A stretch of DNA of 64,000 nt. Origin: Catellatospora citrea. Lineage in GTDB: Bacteria; Actinomycetota; Actinomycetes; Mycobacteriales; Micromonosporaceae. This document shows, in pieces, positions 8,150 through 17,172 of this stretch. The notes below the pieces were generated by a model. It had not been told where the DNA came from and did not search any database. It was given only the letters and a program-made list of their open reading frames with translations. The translations under genes were made by a program, and so were the position numbers. The DNA lies in the NCBI RefSeq assembly GCF_003610235.1, contig NZ_RAPR01000001.1, positions 992,001-1,056,000 of the forward strand, in the 5' to 3' direction. Within the stretch, counting starts at the first letter, position 1, and every line of letters starts with the position of its first letter.

Positions 8150-8422
8150 GCTCGCACACTCCGATATCGGGATACCGGTGGCCCGCCCCGCACGAGCATC
8201 ACCGAAGTTGCATGGGAGACGCGCGCTACCGTAACCAAGGCGGATTCGCTCGGCAAGGCCGATGCCGCGGCTGTTCGGTCACCGCTGGTGGTGTACGAAC
8301 TCACGTTCCCACGTGCGGGCAAGACATGCGTGGACTGCGGTCGATGTGCGTCGTAACCTGTGATCCGCAGGTCGTGCGGCGACGGTCGGCATCCCCGTTT
8401 CGCACGTGTCGAGGAGCACCCG

Positions 8423-9091
8423 ATGTCGCGTAAGACCGGACGGCCGTCCACCACCAGGACCATCACCAGCAGCCGTCCTTCATCAGCCAGGATCGTCGCG
8501 GCGGTGGCGGCGGTGGTCGTCGCCGCGCTGATCGGTGTGGGCATAGGACTGCAGATCGGCGGCCCCAGCGCGACGGACGAGGCGGTGGCATCGCTGCGGG
8601 AGCAGGAGGCTCAGCGCGACGTGGCGCAGGTCGCCGAGCTGACCGCGCGTGCCCGGCAGACGGTCGCCGTGCTGAACCCGATCGTGGACGGCCTGGCCGA
8701 CCTCGGCACGGCTGCGGTGCCCACCGCCGAGCAGGTGCAGGGCTGGCAGAAGTCACTGGCCGAGGAGGTGCGGTGGTACTCGGTCACGGTGTCCGGGATG
8801 ACCGCGACCAACGTCGCCAGGGCCACCCTGCGTTCAGCGGTGGAGCAGCTGTCGGTCGCCGTGGACACCGTCGCGCTCGCCCGTGCCTCCGCGACAGGCC
8901 AGCGGGATGAACTGCTGGCACTGGCCGGACGTCAGCGTGGTCTGGCGGTGGCCGCGTGGTCGGTCGCGGCGACGCATCTCGACCAGATCAACGTGGACGC
9001 CGGCAACGGCCACCAGCATGTGTACCTGCAGGCCGGCCACGAGGACGGTGCGATGACCGGCGACGGCCTGCCGGAGGGGACCAAGCACTGA
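8423..9091 (+). CDS. Single-pass membrane protein with extracytoplasmic helical domain, function unknown
   Basis: The protein has 222 residues. The ATG at 8423 is preceded by GAGGAGC at the right distance. A short Ser/Thr/Arg-rich cytoplasmic tail is followed by a strong membrane helix (about residues 25-45) and then a helical, Ala/Glu-rich region with LREQEAQRDVAQVAELTARA that could form a coiled coil. The C-terminus is His/Asp/Gly-rich (HQHVYLQAGHEDG). No family is recognised. The fold looks like a four-helix sensory or adaptor domain. It is divergent from the M23 peptidase, which may hint at cell-envelope work. Confidence 0.7.
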   Translation: MSRKTGRPSTTRTITSSRPSSARIVAAVAAVVVAALIGVGIGLQIGGPSATDEAVASLREQEAQRDVAQVAELTARARQTVAVLNPIVDGLADLGTAAVPTAEQVQGWQKSLAEEVRWYSVTVSGMTATNVARATLRSAVEQLSVAVDTVALARASATGQRDELLALAGRQRGLAVAAWSVAATHLDQINVDAGNGHQHVYLQAGHEDGAMTGDGLPEGTKH

Positions 9092-9186
9092 CCCGCTCCG
9101 CGACCGCGGTGTCCGGTCCGATCACACCGGCCGGCGCGCGCTCGGTCCAGCGCGCGCTCCGGCCGGTGCCGCAGTGGTGGCCGCGG

Positions 9187-11166
9187 TCAGGCTCGCTTGG
9201 CGGTGACGGTCAGGGTGGTGGTGCCTGGCGTCGCCGGAGACACCGTGCCCATGCCGCCCGGCGGCAAGGTGGTCGGCTTCGCGGCCCGTACCGCGTTGCC
9301 GATCACGATCACCTCGGCGAGTTCGTGGACGAACACGACCGTGGCCAGCCCCAGCACGCCGAACGCCGCGAGCGGGATCAGCACCCCGATGATCGCCATG
9401 GACAGGCCGACGTTCTGCAGCATGATGCGGCGGGCGGAGCGGGCCTGGCCGAGCAGTTGCGGCAGGTGCCGCAGGTCTTCGCCCAGGAGGGCGACGTCGG
9501 CGGTCTCGATGGCCACGTCGGTGCCCATCGCGCCCATGGCGACGCCCACGTCCGCCGTGGCCAGCGCGGGTGCGTCGTTGATGCCGTCGCCGACCATCGC
9601 CACCCCGCCCGTGCCCGGACGCAGCCGGGTGATCAGGGCGGCCTTGTCCTGCGGGCGCAGGTCGGCGTGCACCTGGTCGATTCCGGCCTGGGCGGCCAGG
9701 GCTCGGGCGGCGCGCTCGTTGTCGCCGGTGAGCATGGCCACGTTCATGCCCAGTCGGCGCAGCGACGCCACGGCCTGCGCCGCTTCCGGGCGCAGCTCGT
9801 CACGTACCGCGATCGCGCCGATCGTCGTGCCGTCCTCGACGACGACGACCGTGCATCCCGCTTCCTGCAGCCGTACGACCTCGCTGTTCAGCAGGCCGGG
9901 GTCGACGAATCCGGGCCGACCCAGCCGTACGGTGCGGCCGTCGACGATGCCGGTCAGGCCCGCACCGACGACCGCCTCCACATCGGCGGCTGCGGCTATC
10001 GCGGGTGCCTGCGCCAGGATCGCCGCGGCCAGGGGATGTTCGCTGCGCGCCTCCAGCGCCGCGGCGACTTGCAACACCTGCTCGCGGCCGGCACCTGAGG
10101 TGGTGAGGACTTCGATGACACGGGGCCGGTTGGCGGTCAGGGTGCCGGTCTTGTCCAACGCGACCATGCGGACACGGCCGAGCCGTTCGACGGCCAGACC
10201 GCCCTTGACCAGGGCACCGGAGCGGCTGGCCGCACCGATCGCCGCGACGACGGTCAGCGGGACCGAGATCGCCAGCGCGCACGGCGACGCCGCGACCAGG
10301 ACGATCAACGCCCGTTCCAGCCAGGTACGCGGGTCGTCCAGCAGTGACCCCGCCACGGCGATGACCGCCGCGAGCACCATGATCCCCGGAACGAGCGGCT
10401 TGGCGATCCGGTCGGCCAGGCGCTGGCCGGTGCCCTTGCGTTCCTGGGCCTGCTCCACGATGTGCACGATGCGGGCCAGGGAGCTGTCGGCGGCCAGTGC
10501 GATGACCTCGACCTCGATCGCACCGCCGCCGTTGATGGCTCCGGCGTGCACGGTCGTGCCCGGTCCGGCCTCGACCGGCATCGACTCTCCGGTGATCGCC
10601 GACAGGTCCAGCACGGTACGTCCGTTGCGCAGCACGCCGTCGGTGGCGGCGCGTTCCCCGGGACGCAGCACCATCAGGTCACCGACCTGCAGCTGCTCGG
10701 GAGGCAGCGACAGCTCCCGGCCGTCGCGCAGCACGGTGGCGGTGCGCGGGACCAGGTCCAGCAGCGCCCGCAGCCCCCGGCGGGTGCGGGTGATCGCGAA
10801 CTCCTCGAGCCCTTCCGCGATCGAGAACAGCACCCCGAGCATCGCCGCCTCGGTGAACTGCCCCAGCGCGACCGCGCCGACGGCCGCGATCGTCATCAGC
10901 GTGCCGACGCCGATACGGCCCTTGAGCAGGTTGCGTACCGCTCCTGGCACGAACGTGTAAGCGCCGACCAGCGCGGACAGCAGCGTCACCGTGCCGGAGG
11001 CGGTGACCTGGCCGGCTCGGCCCAACCCCCATCCGACCGCGAGCAGCACCGCCGCCACGGCGGCCAGCTGCAGTTCGCGGACCTGCCACCAGCGTCCCGC
11101 CGGTTCGTCGGTCGGCAGCACCGCGGGCACGGTCGGCTGCTCGCCGCCGCAGCATTCGGCGCCCAT
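9187..11166 (-). CDS. P1B-type heavy-metal-transporting ATPase (Zn/Cd/Pb export type)
   Basis: This is a 659-residue P-type ATPase that uses ATP to export soft or divalent heavy metals across the membrane. Conserved signatures: TGES at 192-195, the intramembrane metal site SPC at 294-296, the phosphorylation motif DKTGTLT at 338-344, the ATP-binding HP pair near 376, and GDGINDAP from 526. The penultimate helix region VHELAEVIVIGNAVRA fits the Zn/Cd/Pb (P1B-2) class rather than Cu exporters, although the usual acidic residue context is partial. The N-terminus has a CC pair (GAECCGGE) but no full HMA domain. The ATG at 11166 overlaps the stop of the regulator relic at 11166-11267. A GTG at 11196 is possible. 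Confidence 0.9.
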   Translation of the reverse strand: MGAECCGGEQPTVPAVLPTDEPAGRWWQVRELQLAAVAAVLLAVGWGLGRAGQVTASGTVTLLSALVGAYTFVPGAVRNLLKGRIGVGTLMTIAAVGAVALGQFTEAAMLGVLFSIAEGLEEFAITRTRRGLRALLDLVPRTATVLRDGRELSLPPEQLQVGDLMVLRPGERAATDGVLRNGRTVLDLSAITGESMPVEAGPGTTVHAGAINGGGAIEVEVIALAADSSLARIVHIVEQAQERKGTGQRLADRIAKPLVPGIMVLAAVIAVAGSLLDDPRTWLERALIVLVAASPCALAISVPLTVVAAIGAASRSGALVKGGLAVERLGRVRMVALDKTGTLTANRPRVIEVLTTSGAGREQVLQVAAALEARSEHPLAAAILAQAPAIAAAADVEAVVGAGLTGIVDGRTVRLGRPGFVDPGLLNSEVVRLQEAGCTVVVVEDGTTIGAIAVRDELRPEAAQAVASLRRLGMNVAMLTGDNERAARALAAQAGIDQVHADLRPQDKAALITRLRPGTGGVAMVGDGINDAPALATADVGVAMGAMGTDVAIETADVALLGEDLRHLPQLLGQARSARRIMLQNVGLSMAIIGVLIPLAAFGVLGLATVVFVHELAEVIVIGNAVRAAKPTTLPPGGMGTVSPATPGTTTLTVTAKRA

Positions 11167-11267
11167 CAGCAGCAGCCCGTCTCGGCGTCGGGGCACGCGG
11201 TCGGGTCGACTGCCAGCACGACGCCCAGGAGCCTGGCGAGCACCTGCCCGTGAGTCAACGTGTCCAC
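11166..11267 (-). pseudogene. C-terminal relic of a CmtR-like ArsR/SmtB metal sensor
   Basis: This 33-codon reading frame starts with GTG at 11267 and ends in TGA overlapping the ATPase ATG. Its sequence (LARLLGVVLAVDPTACPDAE then TGCC) resembles the last ~35 residues of CmtR-type cadmium/lead repressors, where a VVLAVD helix is followed by a Cys-bearing tail. The helix-turn-helix part is missing: an in-frame stop lies just upstream, and no HTH-like codons were found back to 11424. Such repressors normally precede the exporter they control. Either the sensor decayed or a short coupled Cys-rich leader peptide has been kept. Confidence 0.55.
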
Positions 11268-11423
11268 CTCACCGACAGTACATCATCGGCTGAACAGTAG
11301 TCGCGGAGTCGACGGGGACCACTGCCGAGGGAGGAGTACGTGCCGACCACGTCCCACCAGCCCGCGCCCGGTCAAGGGGGTGCGCGCCGTCGATCCGGCT
11401 GCACCGCCCTGTCCGCTGCGGGT

Positions 11424-12338
11424 CTATGACGCAGCGGGTGATGCAGGCAGGTCGAGCAGGACGAGTTGTGCGGTCTGGTCGAACGCGCGGACGCGGGCGG
11501 TCTCCCTTGTACCGAGCCACACCAGTCCCCATTCGAGGGGCGCGGCGTCGTGGATGGGGACGTAGGCGATGTCGGGGCGAGCGTAGAACCGCGTCGCCCG
11601 GCCCCCTTCGGGGTAGACGCCCTTCCCCGCGCCGACGAGCGCGAGCATCCCCACGAACGTGTCGGCGCCCGGTATGTGCTGGATGGGCCGACCGCTCGGG
11701 GTGCGTTTCGGGGAGTGGAATTCGTCCCAGCCGTCCGGGATGGCGCCGGGGTTCTGCAACACCTGGACGTCTGCGAGGTCTTCCAGGGACACCGACGCGC
11801 GGCGGGCGAAGGGGTGTGTTGACGACACCGCGAGCACCTTTGGCTCGGTGAACAGGACAGGCCCGCCGGCGAGGTCGGGGTGGTCGGCGGGCATGCGGAT
11901 CAGTTCCATGTCCACCTGGTCGGTCTGCATCGCTGCGAGCCCGTTGTTGAGCTGCAGTTCTACGATCTGCACGTCGCAATCGGGGTGCTGGCGGCAGAAC
12001 GCGTCGGTCACCGCGTGCAGGACTTGGGCCGAGTCGGATCCGAAGTAGCCGACCCGCAGGACGCCGGTGACACCGCGGCCCGCGGCGATGGCGTTCCGGA
12101 AGCTTCGTAGGACCTGTTCGTAGGCCGGTTGCAGGTCGTCGCGCAGTTGCCTGCCGATCGGAGTGAGCGTGACCCTGCGGCTGGTGCGGTCGAACAGCGA
12201 CGCCCCGATGCCTCGCTCCAGCTTCCTGATCGTCTGACTGATCCGGGTGGTGGAGACGCGCAGCCGCTCGGCGGTCCGGCCGAAGTGCAGCTCCTCGGCC
12301 AGCGTCAAGAATGCCTCGATCTCGTGCCGCTCCGGCAT
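11424..12338 (-). CDS. LysR-family transcriptional regulator
   Basis: The protein is 304 residues from the ATG at 12338 (MPERHEIEAFLTLAEELHFG), the normal position for the LysR winged-helix domain. Residues 5-62 contain the HTH (FGRTAERLRVSTTRISQTIR), followed by a linker helix and a two-lobed substrate-binding domain (VLRVGYFGSDSAQ onward). Upstream in-frame codons to 12392 would add 18 unlike residues. It is divergent from the esterase gene at 12582 with about 240 bases between, so it probably controls that gene. The effector is unknown. Confidence 0.9.
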   Translation of the reverse strand: MPERHEIEAFLTLAEELHFGRTAERLRVSTTRISQTIRKLERGIGASLFDRTSRRVTLTPIGRQLRDDLQPAYEQVLRSFRNAIAAGRGVTGVLRVGYFGSDSAQVLHAVTDAFCRQHPDCDVQIVELQLNNGLAAMQTDQVDMELIRMPADHPDLAGGPVLFTEPKVLAVSSTHPFARRASVSLEDLADVQVLQNPGAIPDGWDEFHSPKRTPSGRPIQHIPGADTFVGMLALVGAGKGVYPEGGRATRFYARPDIAYVPIHDAAPLEWGLVWLGTRETARVRAFDQTAQLVLLDLPASPAAS

Positions 12339-12581
12339 CCGCCACACCCCCGCATCGTGAACTTCAGCTTCATGATCGTCGCACAGGTCCACGTTGATCG
12401 ACGACGGGGTCTCGTAGGAGTGTGGAGGTGTTCACGCACTGCGCTGCGGGCCGAGGCCCCATCGGCTGCGGCGCAGGGCGCGCATGACATCGACGGCGGG
12501 GATCGCGTGGGGGATCACCGAGCCCCGCCGCCCTGCTTGAACGATCGGGCAATGCCCGCAACTGCCGTCTTTGGAGGTTCC

Positions 12582-13751
12582 ATGCCCGTCGGTTATGTGT
12601 TCACGGTGGCCTGCGTCGCCGTGGGCACCCTGTTCGCGCTGGCGCCGGTGCGGCGGCCGCAGCCGCTCGCCACCGTGAGCTACTACTTCGGCCTGGCAGT
12701 GAACGAGCTGCCGTTCTTCGCGGCCATCTGGTGGCTGGGAGCCTCGACATCACTGGCGTTCGCCCAGGGCGACATCGACTCGGCGGGCGGCTGGGCGGCC
12801 GTCACGCTGGCCGCCGCGACCATACCCGGACTCGCTGTCGTCGCCCGTCGCGCGCTGGGCGACAGGGCCAGGATCGAGCTCGCCATGACCGAGGGACTGG
12901 GCGAGGGATGGCGTGCCGCCATCGACGCCGATCTCGCCGCGGGACTGCGGCGGCGCCTCCCGCTCGCCCGCGTCCTGTTCCTGCCCATCCTCAAACGACG
13001 CCCAGACGTCCGGCGCGTAGCCAACCTCACCTACGGCGACGCGGGCCGCCGCAACCAGCTCGACCTCTACCACCACCGCACACGGCCGGCCGGCGCGCCC
13101 ATCATGATCCACATGCACGGAGGCCACTACTCCGGGGGCCACAAGAACAGCCAGTCGCTTCCGCTGCTCTACCGGCTCGCCGGCCACGGCTGGGTGTGCA
13201 TCAGCGCCAACTACCGGCTACGACCCGAGGCACAGCATCCGGACCACCTGATCGACCTCAAGAAGGTCATCGCCTGGGCGCGCGAGCATGCCCATGAGTA
13301 CGGGGCCGATCCGACCACGGTGTTCGTCGGGGGCAGCTCGGCCGGCGGGCACATGGCAGCACTGGCCGCACTCACCCCGAACGACCCCGCGTTCCAGCCG
13401 GGCTTCGAGCACGCCGACACCTCCGTCAGCGCCGCCATCTGCCTGAACGCCTGGTACCGCGCGTACTTCGGCCAGGGGCCCGAGTCCTCGCCGGAGTCGC
13501 ACATCGCGCCCGACGCACCACCCTTCTTCCTAGCCCACGGCGACAAGGACACGCTGGTGCCCGTGGCGCACGCCCGGCACTTCGCCGACCAGCTGCGCCG
13601 GATATCGGCCGCCCCTGTCGTCTACGCCGAGCTGAAAGGCGGACACCACGCCTTCGACCTGTACCACTCGCTCCGCTTCGAAGCGGTCATCGACGCGATC
13701 GAGGCATTCGCCGCCCGCGTCAGGTCACGGGAAAGGACACTCCAGCCCTGA
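12582..13751 (+). CDS. Membrane-anchored alpha/beta-hydrolase (HSL-like esterase/lipase, LipM-like)
   Basis: The protein has 389 residues. The ATG at 12582 is preceded by GGAGG. The N-terminal ~95 residues hold two to three hydrophobic segments, followed by the catalytic domain. HMHGGHYSGG near 160 is the HGG oxyanion motif, GGSSAGGH near 250 carries the nucleophile in GxSxG, HGDKDTLVP supplies the acid, and the histidine lies in GGHHAF near 355. The triad is complete. This arrangement of membrane helices and an HSL-type carboxylesterase resembles mycobacterial LipM. It probably hydrolyses short or medium acyl esters at the membrane. It is divergent from a LysR regulator. Confidence 0.85.
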   Translation: MPVGYVFTVACVAVGTLFALAPVRRPQPLATVSYYFGLAVNELPFFAAIWWLGASTSLAFAQGDIDSAGGWAAVTLAAATIPGLAVVARRALGDRARIELAMTEGLGEGWRAAIDADLAAGLRRRLPLARVLFLPILKRRPDVRRVANLTYGDAGRRNQLDLYHHRTRPAGAPIMIHMHGGHYSGGHKNSQSLPLLYRLAGHGWVCISANYRLRPEAQHPDHLIDLKKVIAWAREHAHEYGADPTTVFVGGSSAGGHMAALAALTPNDPAFQPGFEHADTSVSAAICLNAWYRAYFGQGPESSPESHIAPDAPPFFLAHGDKDTLVPVAHARHFADQLRRISAAPVVYAELKGGHHAFDLYHSLRFEAVIDAIEAFAARVRSRERTLQP

Positions 13752-13798
13752 TCTGGCAACGGCACCTCCAGATCCGGCAACGCCGCCGATGATCGCTC

Positions 13799-15196
13799 TC
13801 ACATGTTGATCATGTGTCCGGCGAGTCCGTGCACCGCTTCCTTCACCGCCTCACCCAGCGTCGGGTGCGCGTGCACGTTGCGCGCGATCTCCGACACCGT
13901 CGCCTCCCACATCTGCGCCATCGTCAGCTCCGGCAGCAGCTCGGTGACCTCCGGCCCGATGAGGTGGCCGCCGAGCAGCTCGCCGCTGCCCGCATCGCTG
14001 ATCAGCTTCACGAAACCGGCCGTGTCACCCAGGCCGTGCGCCTTGCCGTTCGCGCTGAACGGGAACTTCGCCACCCGTACGTCCAGGCCCCTGGCCCTGG
14101 CCTGCGCCTCGGTGTAGCCGAAGCTGGCGATCTGGGGCTGGCAGTAGGTGGCGCGGGGGATCATGACGTAGTCGAGTTCCATGGTGGGCGCCTGGCCGAT
14201 GGTCTCCGCGGCGATGACACCCATGGCCTCGGCGGTGTGGGCCAGCATGAGCTTCGCGGTCACGTCGCCGATCGCGAAGATGTGCGGGGTGCTGGTGCGG
14301 CAGCGGCCGTCGACCTCGATCGCGCCCCGGTCGGTGAGCTTGACGCCGGTGCGATCGAGCCCGTAGCCCTCGACACGCGGGGCGAAGCCGATGGCCTGGA
14401 GCACCTTGTCCGTCTCGATGGTTTCGGGTCCCCTGCCACCGTCGACCACGACCCGGACGCTGTCGGCGCCCTCCTCGACGGATACCACGCGGGTGCCGGT
14501 GCGCACCTCGATGCCGAGCTTGCGGTAGTGGCGGACCAGCTCCTTGGAGACGTCCTCGTCCTCCAACGGCACCATCCGGTCCGCGAACTCCACGATGGTC
14601 ACCTTGACCCCGAAGTTGTGCAGCACATAGGCGAACTCGACGCCGATCGCGCCCGCGCCGGCGATCACGATGCGGGCCGGCAGGGTGTCGGACATGATCT
14701 GCGACTCGTACGTGACCACACGGTCGGACAGCCGGGTGCCCGGCAGCAGCCGCGGGGTGGCTCCGGTCGCGATGACGGCATTGGTGAAGGTCACGGTCTC
14801 GGTGCCGCCGCCGGCCGACACGACGCGCAGGGTGTTGGCGTCGACGAACTCGCCCACGCCCTCGAGCTGCGTGATGTTGTTCTTCTTCATCAGGTAGTGG
14901 ACGCCCTTGACGCGCCCGTCGGCGACCTTGCGGCTGCGCCGGAACGCCTGCCCGTAGTCGAAGCGAACCTCGCCGTCGACCTCGATGCCGTAGGTCGTGC
15001 GCTCATTCATGAAGATGTGTGCCAGCTCGGCGTTTCTCAGGAGTGCCTTGGAGGGGATGCAGCCGACGTTGAGGCAGACACCGCCCCAGTAGCGCTCTTC
15101 GACAATGGCGGTCTTCAACCCCAGCTGAGCTGCGCGGATCGCCGCGACATAACCGCCGGGACCGGCACCCAACACGACAACATCGTATGCACTCAC
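13799..15196 (-). CDS. lpdA: Dihydrolipoyl dehydrogenase (E3 component)
   Basis: This 465-residue flavoprotein reoxidises dihydrolipoamide in 2-oxoacid dehydrogenase complexes, passing electrons to NAD+. From the GTG at 15196 it reads [20 protein letters not shown] (FAD-binding GxGxxG), then [13 protein letters not shown] with the redox-active cysteine pair, a second dinucleotide fold at [17 protein letters not shown], the FAD motif IFAIGDV, and the C-terminal HAHPTLGEA with the catalytic His-Glu pair. Length is typical. In-frame codons upstream of 15196 do not resemble the family. The gene stands alone, convergent with the esterase. Confidence 0.95.
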   Translation of the reverse strand: MSAYDVVVLGAGPGGYVAAIRAAQLGLKTAIVEERYWGGVCLNVGCIPSKALLRNAELAHIFMNERTTYGIEVDGEVRFDYGQAFRRSRKVADGRVKGVHYLMKKNNITQLEGVGEFVDANTLRVVSAGGGTETVTFTNAVIATGATPRLLPGTRLSDRVVTYESQIMSDTLPARIVIAGAGAIGVEFAYVLHNFGVKVTIVEFADRMVPLEDEDVSKELVRHYRKLGIEVRTGTRVVSVEEGADSVRVVVDGGRGPETIETDKVLQAIGFAPRVEGYGLDRTGVKLTDRGAIEVDGRCRTSTPHIFAIGDVTAKLMLAHTAEAMGVIAAETIGQAPTMELDYVMIPRATYCQPQIASFGYTEAQARARGLDVRVAKFPFSANGKAHGLGDTAGFVKLISDAGSGELLGGHLIGPEVTELLPELTMAQMWEATVSEIARNVHAHPTLGEAVKEAVHGLAGHMINM

Positions 15197-15312
15197 GCAG
15201 CGGATACTACAATTTCGCCACCCGACCGGTGGCCCACGGATTTGAGCGACCGGCCACATCGCTTCAGCTGTTGACAGGCCGATTCGGTGGCATCCCGGAG
15301 GAAAAGAAGACA

Positions 15313-15353
15313 CCACCTGGATCGCGGACTTCTGGCGATTGCGGTCCAGGTGG
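15313..15353 (-). terminator. Intrinsic terminator downstream of ohr
   Basis: The stem CCACCTGGA (15313-15321) pairs with TCCAGGTGG (15345-15353). On the minus strand it is followed by a T-rich stretch (GTCTTCTTTTCC), as expected for termination after ohr, which stops at 15371. Confidence 0.75.
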
Positions 15354-15370
15354 CGCTCAGCGTGCCTCGG

Positions 15371-15781
15371 TTACTCGGTGAGCAGCTCGACCGGGATGTT
15401 GCCGCGCGTGGCGTTGGAATACGGGCATACCTGGTGGGTGGCCTCGATGAGCTCTCGACCGACATTCCTGGGCAGGTTCTCCGGCAGCTTCGTCCGCAGG
15501 GCGACTTCGAGCTGGAAGCCGCCCTGCCCGTTGGGGACGAGACCGACCTCGGCGGTGACCGACATGCCCGAGACGTCGATCTTCTTCTTCTGCGCCACCA
15601 GCTGCATGGAGGTGGCGAAGCAGGCGGCGTAGCCCGCCGCGAAGAGTTGCTCGGGGTTGGTTCCGTCGCCGGTGCCGCCCAACTCCTTCTGGAGGGCCAG
15701 CTTGACGTCCAACTTGCCGTCCGAACTGAAGGCGCGGCCATCGCGGCCGGTCGCAGTCGCGACGGCGGTGTACTGGCTCAT
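15371..15781 (-). CDS. ohr: Organic hydroperoxide resistance protein (Ohr/OsmC family)
   Basis: This is a 136-residue thiol peroxidase that reduces organic hydroperoxides. The two reactive cysteines lie in AAGYAACF (about residue 54) and HQVCPYSNATRGN (about residue 118), both diagnostic of Ohr. Length and start (ATG at 15781) are normal. It is divergent from an AraC-type regulator rather than accompanied by the usual MarR-type OhrR. A terminator follows at 15313-15353. Confidence 0.95.
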   Translation of the reverse strand: MSQYTAVATATGRDGRAFSSDGKLDVKLALQKELGGTGDGTNPEQLFAAGYAACFATSMQLVAQKKKIDVSGMSVTAEVGLVPNGQGGFQLEVALRTKLPENLPRNVGRELIEATHQVCPYSNATRGNIPVELLTE

Positions 15782-15924
15782 GTCCTGCCCTTCTGGTGAA
15801 CCGATCGGCCAATCTGTTTGGCATCTTCAGCGTATGGAGATCAGGAGCCGCCCCCCATGGCTCACCGTCTCCGTTTCATATCTGATCGTCTTGCTGGATG
15901 GCGGCACAGAGATACGATCTGGCG

Positions 15925-16839
15925 ATGGATGTGCTCAGCGATGCGATCGGCGTCATGCGCACGGGGCGCCCGCACTCCACTGAGATCCGTAAACACGCTC
16001 CGTGGGGAGTGCGGGCCGAGCCGTTCTCCGGGGCCGGCTTCCATGTGGTGCTGGCAGGGACGTGCTGGCTGATCCCGCAGGAGGGCTCCGCGATCGCCCT
16101 GAGCGTGGGCGATGTGGTGTGCCTGCCGCACGGTTGCGGGCACGCTTTGGCCGACAGCCCGTCGACGCCCCTGACGGGCGCGCCCTCGGCCTCGCTGCGG
16201 GAGATGGCGCCGAGCGCCGACGACGGCGAGAGGGCCACGACGATCCTGTTGTGCGGCGCATACACGCTCGACCAGACCCGGCCACATCCGCTGTTCGAGG
16301 AACTGCCTGAGATCATCCACCTGCCGGCACGTCTCGGCCACCGCACGCCGCTGCATACTGCCGTCAACCTGCTCGGCGACGAGATCGCCAACCCCGCCCA
16401 CGGAACCGAAGCCGTCGTGTCGGCCCTGCTGGACATCATGTTGCTCTACATCCTGCGGGCCTGGCTCGATGAGCAGACCGACGACGGCTCGGCCACCGGG
16501 TGGGCCGCGACGCTGCGCGACCCGGCGATCACCGCAGCGCTGCGCCACATCCACCAGGAACCCGCTGAGCCGTGGACAGTCGAAGCGCTGGGCGCGAAAG
16601 CCGGACTTTCCCGGGCGGCCTTCTCCCGCCGGTTCACCTCGCTGGTCGGCAAACCGCCGCTGGGCTACCTGACCTGGTGGCGGATGACCTTGGCGGCGCA
16701 ACTGCTGCGCGACACCGACAAGCCGGTGCAGACCGTCGGGCAGCGCACCGGATACACCTCCGAATTCGCCTTCGCCAAGGCGTTCAAACGAGAATACGGC
16801 CTGGCCCCCGGTCGATACCGCAAGCAGTCGCGGAGGTAG
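15925..16839 (+). CDS. AraC-family regulator with cupin-type sensor domain
   Basis: The protein is 304 residues from ATG 15925 (MDVLSDAIGVMRTG); an in-frame ATG at 15898 would add nine residues. Residues about 10-190 are an AraC-binding cupin (SVGDVVCLPHGCGHAL), and the C-terminal ~100 residues contain two HTH motifs (WTVEALGAKAGLSRAAFSRR and PVQTVGQRTGYTSEFAFAKA). The pattern fits the cupin_6/AraC group often divergent from oxidoreductase or stress genes. It shares a 143-base intergenic region with ohr and so is the likely regulator of ohr. Confidence 0.88.
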   Translation: MDVLSDAIGVMRTGRPHSTEIRKHAPWGVRAEPFSGAGFHVVLAGTCWLIPQEGSAIALSVGDVVCLPHGCGHALADSPSTPLTGAPSASLREMAPSADDGERATTILLCGAYTLDQTRPHPLFEELPEIIHLPARLGHRTPLHTAVNLLGDEIANPAHGTEAVVSALLDIMLLYILRAWLDEQTDDGSATGWAATLRDPAITAALRHIHQEPAEPWTVEALGAKAGLSRAAFSRRFTSLVGKPPLGYLTWWRMTLAAQLLRDTDKPVQTVGQRTGYTSEFAFAKAFKREYGLAPGRYRKQSRR

Positions 16840-17039
16840 TCCGGTCAGCATGCCGTGACACCGGACACCCGCTACGAATTGGCCCGCGCAGAGGAGGGAC
16901 CCGGCCGAAGGACAGCGCCTGTCCCGCGTCTCGGACCGCGTTGCACCCGCGTCTCGCAGAGGGAAACGTGACGAACTAAGAACCGGTCTGCACACCGACC
17001 CGATGCCCACGAACCGGGACTCGCGACCCGCGATCTGGC

Positions 17040-17045
17040 TATAAT
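17040..17045 (+). promoter_or_regulatory. Perfect TATAAT -10 hexamer upstream of the ankyrin gene
   Basis: A consensus TATAAT stands out in this GC-rich sequence about 130 bases before the ankyrin-protein start at 17173. No good -35 is visible 17 bases upstream, so an activator-dependent or weak promoter is possible. The rest of 16840-17172 shows no gene I can support. Confidence 0.35.
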
Positions 17046-17172
17046 TTCGGCGGCTGCCAGGAAGCCACCGGTCCGCGGGAATGGGCACAGCCCACCTGGC
17101 GTGTGCGTCATGTGTCACGAGCGCTCTCCTTTCGACCTGACCAAGCGGACATCAGGCAGACGAGAGGAGGCC

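Noticed and set aside
8150-8422. Possible c-di-AMP (ydaO-type) riboswitch before the M23 peptidase gene
   Set aside because: Actinobacterial cell-wall hydrolases often have one, so I read both strands for its conserved segments and did not find them.
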